A stretch of 64,000 nt of DNA, taken from contig LR990067.1 of assembly GCA_905147135.1 (NCBI GenBank), positions 8,866,001-8,930,000 on the forward strand, given 5' to 3'. Source of the stretch: Blastobasis lacticolella. Its lineage: Eukaryota; Arthropoda; Insecta; Lepidoptera; Blastobasidae. A program made the position numbers and the translations under genes. Shown piece by piece: positions 36,101 through 48,010 of this stretch; within the stretch, counting starts at the first letter, position 1, and each line of letters begins with the position of its first letter. Below the pieces are notes generated by a model. The model saw nothing but the letters and a program-made list of their open reading frames with translations. It made no database searches and was not told where the DNA came from.

Positions 36101-39100
36101 AGCTTTCTATAGATGACAGAATTTTTTAAATCGGTTTAGGAGTTCTTAAGTTTGTCAATTTCAAACCCACAAACAAACAAAACAACAAACAAAAAAATCT
36201 TTCCTCTTTATAATATTACTATAGATTTAAATAATTTAGGTAAAAAACATGGAAGTTGATTTAAAAAATGTAGCATCCACTTTAGGCAAAATATAGGCTC
36301 CGTAGTGTAGTGTAGTGAAATGTGTTTACAATATTGTATTACAATAAGGCTATCTTTGATATAAGTAAATCAATCAATTTTGCATATTGCAATTGCTTGT
36401 GAATAAAAAACGCCTGAGTTATCCACAGAAAAATATATTATCCTTGTAAATCGAAAAATACTGGTGTAGTATCTAAATAATTTAAAAAGCATTACAGTAT
36501 AAATTAAATGAATCCAATCAAAACATTAATATTTGTATTACATAATGAGTTTTCATATTACATATACTCCCACAACACCAATACAATATTATTCATCATT
36601 GTAATAATAATAATAGTATCGATAAAACCTCCAAACGCTACGTGTCCCAACACTAGTGCAGAAAAAAAAAATTAAAATGTCCGCCACGCCACTGACAAAG
36701 GGATTTAACATTCGGCCAATAAATATAATGTAATCGAAAACTCACTTTATGTACGCAGCCATAGGACTTATTTTATATTGCTTTGACATCATAATCAGTA
36801 TATTGCGTTCTCACACTATTTTCAACTTTACACACTTAAACTTAAAGTTGATATTCCATTGCTTCAGAAAAAGAAATTAGCTAAGGTATGGCGGTTTCTT
36901 TTTTTTTTCGAGGATGGAGCAAAAAAAATGATTGAGGGACTAGAAAAAAAAGGGACGAAGGGATCACGACGTAGTTATTATTAAGGTTAGGGGATAGGTA
37001 GATTGTGTTTTTGACATGGGATTGTTTGTTCCCCTTTGGTTTGAGCGCTATTTTATAATATAGCTAGGTACAATATGGTGTTCAAAAAGTATTATTAAAA
37101 ATCACTGGCCGGTTGTCCACGAAGACTTCGTTAAGCCAAACTCAACTCATAATATCTAGGAACCCAGGAGGTAGCAAAGAAATATTTTTTTCGTATGTAG
37201 GTGTACCTAGTACCCAGCTACCTTCTTTTCAAACGTAAACGTCACCTACAGATAACATAACTAGAACACAAACCGGGAGCCACGCATTTATTACCTGACT
37301 ATCACTACAGCGAGGATTCTGATTTCAAATTCATCTTCTGGCTCGAAGTGCAGCTCCCCCTCCCACCCGCCCCCCACACACCCCAGCACAGATCAATTGA
37401 ACGTATGCTGGGGGGGTGGTGCACCCTGTTGCTAGCTGTGCAAACTGCTATCGTTTGTCGAAAACTATACACTGATTTTGATGCCAACTCTTCCTTATTT
37501 CTTATTAACTAGTGACCCTAGCTTCTCACGGGTACTAAACTGCATAGGATCGGATGTTGGGCTAATATGAAGATTGCTGAAAAGTTCACGAGTTAAAATC
37601 GGTTCGGAATCAGCTGTTTCGGAGTCTCGTAGGAAAATGACACATATTGATTTTCTATAGCTAGCTACCTAGTTAGTTCGGGTTACTTACGTGGGCTCTG
37701 AAGCTGTTTGTACGATTTATGATACACCGAAAATTTTTAATATAATCCATCAGATGGGTTGTATGCTCGTTTGTCTCTGAGTAGTAAAAATAATCTAAAC
37801 AACGAGTTAGGTTTTAGTAAGTAGGTTAACAACTTAGGAAGGTACGAAATACAAAAGAAAGATGCTAACTAAACAAAGCTATAATTATATCGACATAAAA
37901 TCAACACTTTGTTTAAAAAACTGTTGTCTGATGTATGACGGATGTCATACGACACTACACCATACGGGGAACCAAGCGTAACGTATCGTAGGTACAGTTT
38001 GGGTCTTAAGTTGACAGTCATAGAGTTGAAAATCGAATACCAAGTGGTTTACTTATTCTGTCAGCGCATCAATTTAATTTAATTCGAACAGACAGCAAAA
38101 TTGAATGCAAATAACGAAGCAACTATGGATTTCTCCAAAAAAGCGATTTCGTCAAATTATCTTTTCGATTTTATCTTAGGTTCTTTAAAATTGTCAATAA
38201 CAAAATGCTTTGTCAAACAGGTCTTCTGCTGGGGAGAGACCTCAGCCGGAGACTGGTTGAACAGGCTCGGAAGCCGGCACCCATCTTGTGAGGGTATGTT
38301 CATTTGATTTATCAATTTGTCCAGATTTTTTCACCCACAGTAGCAATCATCAAGAAAATTGTCATTGCGATTTTCCGCTCAACTACGAAAAATTAGGATC
38401 GCAAATTGTATGTGCTTATATTATAATCTTAGGATAGTTAAATTTTTATTACCTATATTTGATTTTAAAATAAGAACAGTCTATATATTCTATAGTCTAA
38501 ATAAGACAGCTTGATAGGTAGGTATTTGCTACTTTGGCCAAACGATGGGCCAATATTTTTACTTATTTTTTTGCTTCTAACAAACTCGCAGGCGAACCTA
38601 GGCACTTTTTTTTTTCATAGTTTCGGGTTGTTCTGGGAGAAATCCTCTTTTTCATTGCCTTTGTAGATGGGTAATGTTTTGTTTGAAGATTATTTGTCTA
38701 CAGATTAGATAGTGGCGTTTTATTAGACTATTGAGGTAGGAATTAAATGTAGTACCTTACCTTAAGTGGGCAGTCTACCTTTTCGACAACAACACAACAG
38801 TCTACAAATCCAACAAACAGAGAAAAGTAAACCTTATGTAAATGCCCTAGAGTTCTAGACAGAATGACATTTCGTGAATGATGTCCATCGCAAAACAAAC
38901 ATTATGCCGTGGAGCTTATACTCATGCAATTGGGCTGCTGAAAGAGATTTCTTTTTAGAAATAAGTAGCGCCGGTTGCGTCGTTTTATTTTGTAATATCT
39001 GTATGATTTATTGTATACCTACAATAAAAGGCAGAGTTTCTTTATTCTATGTAGTTACTTTAAGTTATATTGGTAGGTATTCTTTATATGCGCTAACGGC

Positions 39101-42100
39101 GATTCCGTGAAGGCATGGGGCCCAACCGCCTACTCTTGGATTTCAGTCGCCATCTTGTCACGATGCATTGCAATGTCCAGCTCTTGATGCGATGGCGTTT
39201 ACGCTCAATTTGAGTTAGGCGGTGTGGTCACTGCCGTCACGGCGTAAAGATCCATGATTTTTTTCAGCCCGGTGACAACGTCGCTGTTGTTGGCGACTTA
39301 TTGACATTTCTAAATGACAACCCATAGTTTTAGTTTTGGCCACCGGGTTAGTTAATTAACACTGTACACTATTTAAGGATATGTTTCCTACCGCGTACCT
39401 TTGTTGACAAGTAGCCCGATATTTCGACGCAGTTGCAAGCACCGCGATAGTTAAATTATGTTATTGGACTCTATGTTAAAAGAAACTTAAGCTAAACCAT
39501 TAATGTTATTTACGTCGTTCTTTACAGATGGAACAACAGCAGATCATGGGGCAGCAAGAACAAATGACGTGAGTTTAAATTTTTCATGAAACGAACATGC
39601 TCTTAAAAATTTTACCAACCAAGAAGACTAGGGCGCCTTTGAGGGCGCCACTTTCTTCCCTCTGCCTGTTAAATCCTTGAGTCCGACCAAAGCATGAATA
39701 AATTGATGAAATATATAAAAATGTTAAGAAAATTGTTTCTCTTCCTAAACTTTATTTTTGGTTGTAATAAAATTGGTTCTTCAGCCTTTAATAATTTGCT
39801 GCTATAAAAAATTTCACCGTATTTTGAATTTCTTTCTTTTCCAGGAACCCCCAAATGGGCCAGCAACAGATGATGCTATGTCCAGTAAGACTAGTGTACG
39901 AAAGTCCAATGTTAATGCAGCAAGGTACATTTATTTCTAGTTTGACTTATTTCAATATTAATTTTGTCAAAAAAGCTAAATTAAAATCTAGAAGGTAGAC
40001 AGAATTTAGTAGAGCTCGTCTAGTCTAAAATGACGCGCCCCACTACTTAGTTAGTTGATTTCGATGTGTGAGTGCAAATATTGATAACGACACTTCATCT
40101 GTGTGGGAGCCAATGAACGACGCGTGCTCCTACGTTGGTGTCTCACCGGCAACTGAATGACCAATTACAATACAACCGCATTTGTATATGGATTGCGTCC
40201 ATATTTTAAACTTGCTTGTGTGCGTTAATGCGATAGTGGGGCGCGTCATTTTAGATTAGACGAGCTCTACCTTCTATGTTATTCTTCTATGTTGGCAGAA
40301 CGTTTCACACTATAGCCTTACTGAAGAGTTTTGTGATAATATAATGTTGTTTTATTTTTTGAGAAAGTTGGCCATTTAATTAATATTAGGAATAGAGGTT
40401 TCATATCGTAGCCCCTAAAAAGCCCCTACAAATTAATTGCAAACTGTTTCAAGATTTCTTTAGGCCTTCTTTCAATAAAATCTGTAAAGCTTGTCTAAGC
40501 TGAAATGACGCGCCCACTACTTAACTAGTTGATTTCGATGCGTGAGTGCAAATATTAATAACGACACTTCATCTGTGTGGGAGCGTCGACTGCTCCAATC
40601 GAACGACGCGTGCTCTACGTTTGAGTGTCACCGACAACTGAATGACCAACGGCATTTGTATATGTATTGCGTCCATATTTTAAATTTTCTTGTGTGCGTT
40701 AATGCGATAATGGGGCGCGTCATTTCAGCTTAGACGAGCTCTACCTATATGCAGACGCAGGAATAAGAGATGCAAATGAAATTTAAAAAAGCGTCATCAT
40801 TCGATTTTACAGGTCACATTTTTTTCTGTTGCAGGAGATCAAATGCAACAAAACCAAGCCATATTCCTTAATCCTCAAAATCCACCGCCATGGATGCGAC
40901 CCGTCCAAAACCAGGTCATTTATGTGCAGCAGATACCAAACAATATGATGCCAATACAACAAGCTATAGACCCAAACATGTACGTCCAACAGAACTTTGT
41001 GTATCCACAAATGATACCACAGCAAATCTTTACACAAAACCCACAGGAACAAATCCGGTTTCCTCTACAAATGCCGAATATGATGCCGCAGAATGTAATA
41101 CACAATTTCCAACAAAACAACCAGCTGCAACAAGTTAACAATCATAATATTCAAGCACAAAATGTTCAGACTGTTCCCATGAATACTCAAAACCTACCTG
41201 ATGAGAAACCAGTCGTTGCTGCAAATTATGCTCAGGTACAGGTAAATGTTAATGCACCAAATTCAGCTCAGAATCAGTTTAATATATTACATAATAGGCA
41301 AATAGTTAATTCTATCCAAAGTCAGAATATAGGTCAAAATCTTTTCGTAAACCAGGGGATTCCGCAAATACAACAGCAAGTAACACCAATGGTTGTGACA
41401 CAGAAAATTCAAGAAGTACAAAAACATCCAACTGTTGTAAATAGAAATATAGCTCCCCAAATAAATCAGCAGCAAATACGACAAGTAATACCAAGACAAC
41501 AAGTTCCACAATCGATGAGCGAAATGCAAAACTTGCAAAACGTACAGAATGTACAGTCGAATCAACAGATTAACCAAACATTTGTGCCAAATATTCGACC
41601 AATGGTGCAACCTATTAGACCGAATATGCCCAATGTGCAACAAACCTACATTAATCCATTACCGAATATCAGGCCCGCTGTAGAAAGACAAATAGTCCCT
41701 AATACAGAAAGTGAAAAAGCTGTGAATGGACCGACTGTATCATATACTGCCGTAAGAAATGGCCAATCTTATACATATAGAGCAATTCAACCTAGACCAC
41801 CGCAATATAGGAATATGCCTACACTACTCCCCATGGGAGTTCCAAGTCCACCATTAGGTCAAAGACCAAACGCACCATCAAATAACCAAGTGAACCCCAA
41901 TAAAAATGTTGTACCTTCAACAACAATGGCTCAAGTAAAGACTGAAAATGCTAGTACTAATACTGTAAGTAGAAAGCGGAAGAGTGAATCGCCAGATGAA
42001 GTACAAACGAAAGTTAGCGCTGCAAATACTACCACAGTATATGGAAGTATGACTGTCACTTCACTTCCACCCAATTCAGTGTATTCAACTGCAAATGTAA

Positions 42101-44151
42101 TTGCAGTTAATGGAGTACCTATACCGTCTAATGATTTAAAAGGATTTGTGAATCAACCACATATGCTTCAAATTAAACCAATGACTACACAAATGAGTAA
42201 TATGAATCAAGATCCCAATACTCACGTTGTACCTGTGGTATCTGCTCCTGTAACGCAAATAGTTTCAAAGCCTGACCCAACGATAGATAGTAAAAATATA
42301 GCAAATTTAATTGAAAAGGAAAAATTAATTAGGAATACAGTTTTCACACAGGCGAGAGGACGGATGCTGAACGCTAAAACACCACAACATAATGTAAAGC
42401 CAGAAACAAACTTATCTCGAAATGAATTCACTACAACCGTTTCAAGTGATATCCATTACTTGAAGAAAGACCAATCGTTTCATACGAATATCCCTCCGAA
42501 TCCGATTGCAAAAACTGATAAGCAAGAAATTGTCAAACAAGACGCAAAACCAATGGTACCACCGAAAACAAACGACGTTTTTATGAAACCGCTACCAGTA
42601 ACGGATAAATGCACAAAACAAACTGAGGCTAGTGCTAAGAAAGCGAATATTAACAAATCAGAGCAAAAAATGGACATTAGTACTAATACCTATAAGGAAA
42701 AGAATAAAGATATTGAAAAAAAACCAGTCATCAATACAGAAAAAGAAACTAAGTCAACTATTAAACCTTTCGAAGCCTATAAGATAAAACCAGAACCAAC
42801 TCCTAAAATAGCCAGTCCAGTTAAAGAAAAGGTAAATGTAAATAATATACCAATCACGCCAGCAAAGAATTCGCATTTAAGTAAATTAATAGAACTCTTG
42901 AACAATCCTCAGACAACTGATATTAAAAGTGAAAATACTAGAAACCTAATACCTAAAATTGAAGAAATGGAAACTGAACAAACTGAAATTGATGAAATCA
43001 AAACTGAAACCAAAGTTGTTCAAAAGGATCTGGAACACCACAAAGTAAAAGAAATCAAGCACGAACTTAATAGCAAACTATCTCCCGAAACAGTTAATAA
43101 TGAACTAGCATTAAAGAATAAGAAGGAATACAAACATTTATCTATTAATGATGTGACAGGACGAGAGATACATATGGTAGATGGCAATGTTGTAAAAAAT
43201 GATAAAGACTTCATTCTTACCCACGTTTTAGACGGATTTGTTATACAAGAGTCCAATGTGCCTTTTGCGGTGAGCTTGTTATATATTGTTTATTTTCTGT
43301 CTTTCATTATTAACGAGTATTAAATTCAAGGAAGTTTTTTCATGACCTTTGCTATATTGTCAATAAATCTTATTATTGAACTAAAATGTATAATAGAAAA
43401 TGAATGCCTACTAGAAGTATATTAGGTACTAACCGATATCTTGTTCTTTCAGATAAGAAAACCGCTTAAAGAGAAAGCATTGCAAATAAATAAAATTCTA
43501 TCTCTGGCCGAGAATGCGGAAGTTAAAGCAGAAGAGACAGTGGCTGTGAGAGAAAAGACTGAAAATGATTCTGCGATCGAAAATGATACAGAGCAAGATA
43601 GTGTGTTAAATGAAAATGAAGTTAAGGAAGATGAAGGCAGTGATAAAAATAGCAACAAGCAAATTCTTGAAATATCTCAATTGAATTTGGATGAGCGAGA
43701 GAAACAAGAAAATAGCCAAGAACAAAGTGTAGAACAAAATAATTCTGGTAAGTTAGCAAGTTTATTTGATATTATAGATCTTTAAAACTTTAAAAACAAT
43801 TGAATAGACTATTCGTAGGTACCTACTTATAATACTTTATATATCTTCTTCAGATAATCCATTCGGACCTCTGCAAAAGACAACGGTTCAGACTTGGACG
43901 GTAAGGTTTACTTTTGAAATTTGTTGTTTTTAGAAAATTAAAAAAGCACAGTTTTCATGAAGCCTGTTTTTTTACAGATGGACGAATTAACATCTCATTT
44001 ATCAAAATACAACTGGACAGAGACTATAACGATGTTCAAGGAACACGAAATAGACGGCGAATCATTATTCCTCGTTTCCAAAGAACAGTTATTACACATA
44101 GGAGTAAATGAGGCGCATGCAGATCTAATTTGTAACTTCGTGGGTTGTTAG
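33101..44151 (+). CDS. Polyhomeotic-like SAM-domain protein lacking an FCS finger (7 exons)
   Basis: Proposed CDS: 33101-33109, 39528-39568, 39845-39924, 40835-43269, 43453-43747, 43854-43900, 43978-44151. Every junction has GT/AG ends and phases match, giving 3081 nt (1026 residues). The N-terminal 400 or so residues are Gln/Asn/Met/Pro-rich. A basic KRKRKSESPDE-like patch follows, then an acidic/Lys-rich region. Residues about 837-855 read ILTHVLDGFVIQESNVPFA, close to the polyhomeotic HD1 motif that binds the RAWUL domain of PCGF proteins. A SAM domain fills about 967-1024 (WTMDELTSHL, FKEHEIDGESLFLV, LLHIGV). Known polyhomeotic proteins place an FCS zinc finger between HD1 and SAM; none is visible here, in the exons or the short introns. 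Likely a chromatin (PRC1-related) protein; diverged ortholog or paralog cannot be decided here. The 9-bp first exon is the least certain part. Confidence 0.82.
35320..35705 (+). pseudogene. Decayed LINE reverse-transcriptase C-terminus
   Basis: With frameshifts and stops, the text reads MRALRIMEE, then YAGMKEDIVTRIGK, LSWFGHGKRINERKLTK, and a final block ending near GGACCGTAGCAAG. These match the RALR / GLKEDVVTR / RWFGHLERM pattern of insect non-LTR reverse-transcriptase ends. Confidence 0.75.
35815..36225 (+). repeat. CCTAC-rich dispersed repeat, copy 1
   Basis: Opens GGCCCGGCGCGTTCGCGTGA, runs through CCTACCCTACCCCTGCC-like units (about 35845-35965), and ends with AAATCTTTCCTCTTTATAAT. 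The same architecture is at 55795-56230. Confidence 0.7.
37505..37680 (-). repeat. Retroelement scrap
   Basis: TAGTGACCCTAGCTTCTCAC and CGGGTACTAAACTGCATAGG, the reverse of the CCCGTGCGAAGCCGGGGC-type phrase seen at 57390-57415. Confidence 0.45.
39261..39357 (-). repeat. MITE family J, copy 4
   Basis: CCCGGTGACAACGTCGCTGT then TTTAGTTTTGGCCACCGGGT. Confidence 0.55.
39383..39440 (+). repeat. Solo arm of the 57-bp inverted repeat
   Basis: GTTTCCTACCGCGTACCTTT and GTAGCCCGATATTTCGACGC match the left arm and first spacer bases of 15734-15880 with one change. Confidence 0.8.
40010..40269. mobile_element. MITE family I, copy 2
   Basis: TIRs TAGAGCTCGTCTAGTCTAAA and TTTAGATTAGACGAGCTCTA; lies in the intron before the large exon of the polyhomeotic-like gene. 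Confidence 0.85.
40485..40743. mobile_element. MITE family I, copy 3
   Basis: TIRs TAAAGCTTGTCTAAGCTGAA and TTCAGCTTAGACGAGCTCTA. Belongs to the AAGCTGAAATGACGCGCC subtype shared with copies 4 and 5, unlike copies 1 and 2. Confidence 0.85.
40835..43269 (+). CDS. Large exon of the polyhomeotic-like gene
   Basis: Codes about 811 residues. Acceptor TTTCTGTTGCAG, donor GCGGTGAGC. The upstream exon ends in a lone G that completes a GGA Gly codon. Codon use is AT-rich; Gln, Asn and Val dominate the first half and Lys, Glu and Thr the second. The HD1-like motif ends exactly at the exon end. Confidence 0.9.
43453..43747 (+). CDS. Exon 5 of the polyhomeotic-like gene
   Basis: Acceptor TTCTTTCAG, donor CTGGTAAGT, 98 codons plus one base. 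Starts IRKPLKEKALQINKIL, then becomes acidic (Glu/Asn/Asp-rich). It has no Cys, so the FCS finger is not here. Confidence 0.88.
43978..44151 (+). CDS. Terminal SAM-domain exon of the polyhomeotic-like gene
   Basis: Acceptor TTTTTTTACAG; ends GGTTGTTAG. Encodes MDELTSHLSKYNWTETI and the EIDGESLFLV core of a SAM domain; the short exon 43854-43900 supplies the preceding TVQTWT. EIDG and a following Leu run are hallmarks of polyhomeotic-type SAM domains, which can polymerise. Confidence 0.9.
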   Translation: MDELTSHLSKYNWTETITMFKEHEIDGESLFLVSKEQLLHIGVNEAHADLICNFVGC

Positions 44152-44569
44152 CATGGGTGATATTATTGATAATTTCAAATATTGTGTTCATACTGTATTC
44201 TTATTGTACCACGGATATCATTGTAAGTTGCTCTAAGCTGGAGGTATAGTCACTTGTTACGTTTACCTACCTGCGAGTTGACGAAACATTTTTAACACAA
44301 TGTTTAGGTACTCAAAATACTTCTAATATAAGAATTAGTAATTTAAGTGTTCATTACTTAAGTAGCTACTAAAATTGCAATTCAAGATTCCCCAACATAA
44401 ATAATGTTCTGAAGGCTTACCATGAGCTCTTATAGCAGGACTTAAACATAACTGCCCTGCTTATTCGTACCATGAAAAGCGTTTAGCAGGCTTGCCGGCT
44501 TGTCACAAAATCAATTCAGTTCTTAAATCGTTCACCGACATTTTGTATGAAGATTCGTAATGTGATAAT
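44152..44569 (+). other. Probable 3' UTR of the polyhomeotic-like gene
   Basis: No nearby AATAAA. The first clear AATAAA is at 45567-45572, beyond a hairpin and a MITE, so the 3' end is uncertain. Confidence 0.35.
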
Positions 44570-44644
44570 ACTCGTCGAGATCTACATTTCGAATGACAGT
44601 TTTAAGTTTGACAGCTGTCACTTGAAATATAGATCTCGACGAGT
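44570..44644. repeat. Foldback hairpin, 75 bp
   Basis: ACTCGTCGAGATCTACATTT on the left pairs with AAATATAGATCTCGACGAGT on the right; inner TGACAG/CTGTCA also pair. Confidence 0.75.
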
Positions 44645-44982
44645 GCTAAAATTTCTCTTGAGAAACTAGTATTCTAGGGCCTGTAGTTTCAGAGTTATAA
44701 CGGTTTTAATGTAGTTCTTTCTATCTTTTCTACCTTCTTTCCTTTTTTTCGCGCCAAGTTGGACAAGTGATAAAAAGAAATATCGACATCAATTATCGAG
44801 TGATGTCGCATAACTAGAAAATGGGCATGTCGACCTGTCGCGGCCAGTAGGTACATCATCATTGACAGCTAAAGACCACTAGTATATTTTAGCACGTGCC
44901 CGAAATCAGAACTAACGCCACCTTCTTGTAAACAGTCACGTTTGACAACCACGCCTCATCCTAGTGCCAAAAGATTCTTGCA

Positions 44983-45191
44983 GGGGGTCTAAAAAGGCCA
45001 CATTAGCGTTCCATATTATGATTCATATTAGACTGCCACAAACTTATCTGATCAGGTGGATAATACTGGAACTAAGTGACGCCATTTTGAATTGTCATGT
45101 CAATGTCAACAACAGCGACGCTGCAGATAAGTTTGTGACAAATTAATATAAATTGTATTGTGAAACGCTAATGTGGCCTTTTCAGACCCCC
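44983..45191. mobile_element. TIR element with MITE J core
   Basis: TIRs GGGGGTCTAAAAAGGCCACA and TGTGGCCTTTTCAGACCCCC; the TIR continues ATTAGCGTT / AACGCTAAT. The interior includes CAACAACAGCGACGCTG from family J. Confidence 0.8.
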
Positions 45192-45834
45192 AGACCAGAG
45201 ACAATAACCGTTAACCGAGGCGTTCTAACCGTGCAGTAGCAGTTCACCAAAAAGCCCTCATGGTACGATTCTAAGCAATCCTGTTTAGGGCCTTTAAACT
45301 GCGGAACTTGAAAGGTTTTTAAACATTTTCATGGTAAGTCCGCTGAAATTATAAAAAAATTATCAATGTAGGAAACGAACGTTTATCAACGTTTAAATTA
45401 ATTGTATTATTTATTTGTACATACTTCATGTAAAAATGTATTTATTGTAAGTTTTATCGTAGAATAGTAAAAACTGGTTTATTTTATTCTGAGTTATCTT
45501 AACTAGAATGTTGGTTTCTAGGCAGTTCCCATGCCAATTTTTCATGGTGCCTAGTTAGGACAGTTAAATAAATGTGATTGTTATGCTTCAAACTATTTGT
45601 CGTTGTAAATAGTAGATAAAAAAAACTTCAAAATATTTTCTCTGAAAATTAAATGGGTATTTTTATTTTATTTGCCTCGTTTTATTTATTTGAAATATTC
45701 ACTTTTACTTCCTTATTTTTTTCGAAATGCAAGTGTTCGAGTATTACCAAATAAAAACTAGAATTAACTAGATACTACCTACCTACTAACTTACATTAAA
45801 TGGCAGACTTTTTCGCATCTATAAAATAATCTTG
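45192..45834. other. Spacer with possible distal poly(A) signal
   Basis: AATAAA at 45567-45572 in otherwise AT-rich unique sequence; no gene. Confidence 0.35.
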
Positions 45835-45915
45835 TAGTCAAAATGTCCCGGTTGTGCTCTCGCCGGCGAGAGCTCGGGGTCCGATTTGACTATAATCCAG
45901 GGTTTGACAGATCTG
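45835..45915 (-). repeat. SINE-A tail fragment
   Basis: AAAATGTCCCGGTTGTGCTC to TATAATCCAGGGTTTGACAG. Confidence 0.55.
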
Positions 45916-46386
45916 GCTCTATTTAATAAAAGTTACAATTTATATTTTACGTAATTGTAAATTACTGTTCAATAAAAATTTCAACTTAAAATTTTATTAT
46001 GGTTAATAATTAACATATTGGTAGATTTGTAGATATAATTTAAGATGTTTCTGTTAAATAAAACTAAAAATAGGTGTCAGTACATTGAAAATATTTCAGA
46101 AAATATGGTCAGGTTAGGATTCTAGGACGTGACTATGCCAAAACATTTTTATTATTATTTTTGTGTGTCGATGTGTTTGTTGGCACATCACGCAAACACT
46201 ACTGAACGGATTTTGATTCGGTTTCTATAGTCCAGGTTCCACGTGTCATCTACTAAAGCTAAACTGTTATAAAAACAATTTTCACGCAGACGAAGTCACG
46301 GTAAAAGTTAAGTTGTTCAATAAAAACATGTATTTTTCTGTATTGATCAAAACACAGATTTATTATCTACCGATTGCCGCCGAGCG

Positions 46387-46720
46387 TCGGTGGCCGGGCG
46401 GCTGAGTATTGGACTCGTAAGCGAGAGGTACCGGGTGCGAAGCCCGCTGCGGCCATGTACCAATGACTCTTTTCTGAGTTATGTACATTAGTTTAATTCT
46501 AACCGATGCTCTTACGGTGAGGGAAAACATCGTGATGAAACCTGCAAATTCAGGCAACTGAATTTGTAACCATGATCCAATCTGGTCAGGTTCCCCTGGT
46601 AGCAGGGTCACGGAGGTCGATCCATTGTAATTATCTGATCGCCAAATCCTGGATCATGGTCAAGGCGGACCCCGGGCCCTCGTCCTCGAGAGCACAACCG
46701 GGACATTTACGCTAGGATGA
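46387..46720 (+). repeat. SINE-A, full length
   Basis: Head GTCGGTGGCCGGGCGGCTGA (box A region), GAGAGGTACCGGGTGCGAAG (box B region, mutated), body with GTGAGGGAAAACATCGTGAT, tail GCACAACCGGGACATTTACG. Confidence 0.75.
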
Positions 46721-47329
46721 TTATTATTTTATTATATACCGATTTTTAAAAAAATAGCATTATTTAGCTGTGTCCATACCTCCTGACAAGATACGTTATT
46801 TATTCTGAAATAATAACATCATATGTTGTAATTAACAATGGGTAATATGTGGGTTCCTGAGGGCCGAGTGCTCGAATAATTTTCCAAGACCTATCTGCCC
46901 GCCTAATTAGATATATAGTTCGCCATCTAGGGCAGTACATTCTTTTTTTTATCATCGAAAAAAATGTGAACGGATCTTGACGATAATGTCCCGAAAAGCG
47001 ACCGTTTAAATTGAACGGCGCTATCTTTAAGCTACAGTGTAGCAATGACGTCACACAATACCGATGTCATAGAGCTGACTGAAATGTACTTTGGCGGAGG
47101 CCATGAAGTTGGGTAGGTATATTCTAACTTCATGGCAGTGGAAGCCTCGCGCCTGAGGGCCCATGGTCCTCCTTGACAATAAAGGGAATCATAATTTGTA
47201 TTCTGCGTTACGTACCTTCTTATAACATGTAGATACATAATTTTTAAGTTTAGACAAAGTCGCGGACGAAAGCTAGTTTGCATAAAACTTAAATTGGGTG
47301 TGACCTACGCCCATGGACTTACCATATTT
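46721..47329. other. Spacer, no gene
   Basis: Small minus-strand open frames (46800-47054, 47032-47283) show no domain. Nothing else supported. Confidence 0.35.
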
Positions 47330-48010
47330 AACAGGACTGAGCACTTTTCGGGTAAAAGCGAGCCGAGCAAGAGGTGTAGAACAGATGCTGTTTGTCTCTT
47401 TCTAATAAGGTGACCTAATATTTTTATTTTATGGAATATCAATGGATATCTATCTATAATACATTATCTGTCTAATAAAATCTACGTGCATATGTTATAT
47501 ATACAGCGACAGCGTATTTTGAACTGTGGTTTGGTCGCACCTTTAGAAGTAGATCATTCTAAATGGATCAAGATTTCTCGTGTTTCGACCTAGTCGTCAA
47601 TTATTATAACCTTAATAACTAATGTTATTTCTACCTTATCTATGATAATATATTCCCAAACCACCATACGATTCACTACGACAAATGCGCACACAACACT
47701 TTTTCACAATTTTAAATGATTGCGAAAATATAAATTCGAATCAAGCTGAACTTATCACATTTAACAGGACTGATCACTCTTCTAGTAAAAGCGAGCCAAG
47801 CAAAAGGTGTAAAACAGATGCTGTTTGTCTCCTTCCAATACATGCACTCAAATACAGCTGTCACGCCACCATGACGCTTTGAAATCGTCATGTGGCGTGA
47901 CAGCTATACTCGACACATACATCAGAAAGAGACAAACAGCATCCGTTCTCGCTATCCCTCTCGGCTCGGGTTATCCTCTGTACCCATGCACAAAGCAAAA
48001 TAGACAATAG
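47330..48010. repeat. Duplicated repeat block with inverted half
   Basis: CATATTTAACAGGACTGAGC with AACAGATGCTGTTTGTCTC (47325-47400) recurs at 47755-47830. The reverse phrase GAGACAAACAGCATCCGTTC with TACCCATGCACAAAGCAAAATAG follows at 47928-48005, and a further relative is at 48735-48900. Probably a decayed foldback element. Confidence 0.5.
47856..47906. repeat. Hairpin, 19-20-bp arms
   Basis: AGCTGTCACGCCACCATGAC pairs with GTCATGTGGCGTGACAGCT with a single bulged base; loop GCTTTGAAATC. Confidence 0.7.

Larger units (their letters stand above)
33110..39527 (+). other. First intron of the polyhomeotic-like gene
   Basis: 6.4 kb. Holds a LINE pseudogene (35320-35705), a CCTAC-rich repeat (35815-36225), a retroelement scrap (37505-37680), a MITE J and a solo arm of the long inverted repeat. 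No other gene seen in 33110-35300 or 36230-39260. Confidence 0.55.

Noticed and set aside
38221..38293. Possible cassette exon in intron 1 of the polyhomeotic-like gene (CAAACAG acceptor, GAGG/GTATGT donor)
   Set aside because: Its 73 bp would break the frame between exons 1 and 2; no independent support.
46387..46460. tRNA gene
   Set aside because: Boxes A and B are present but the sequence continues into a repeated SINE body, does not form an acceptor stem that I can see, and recurs across the window.
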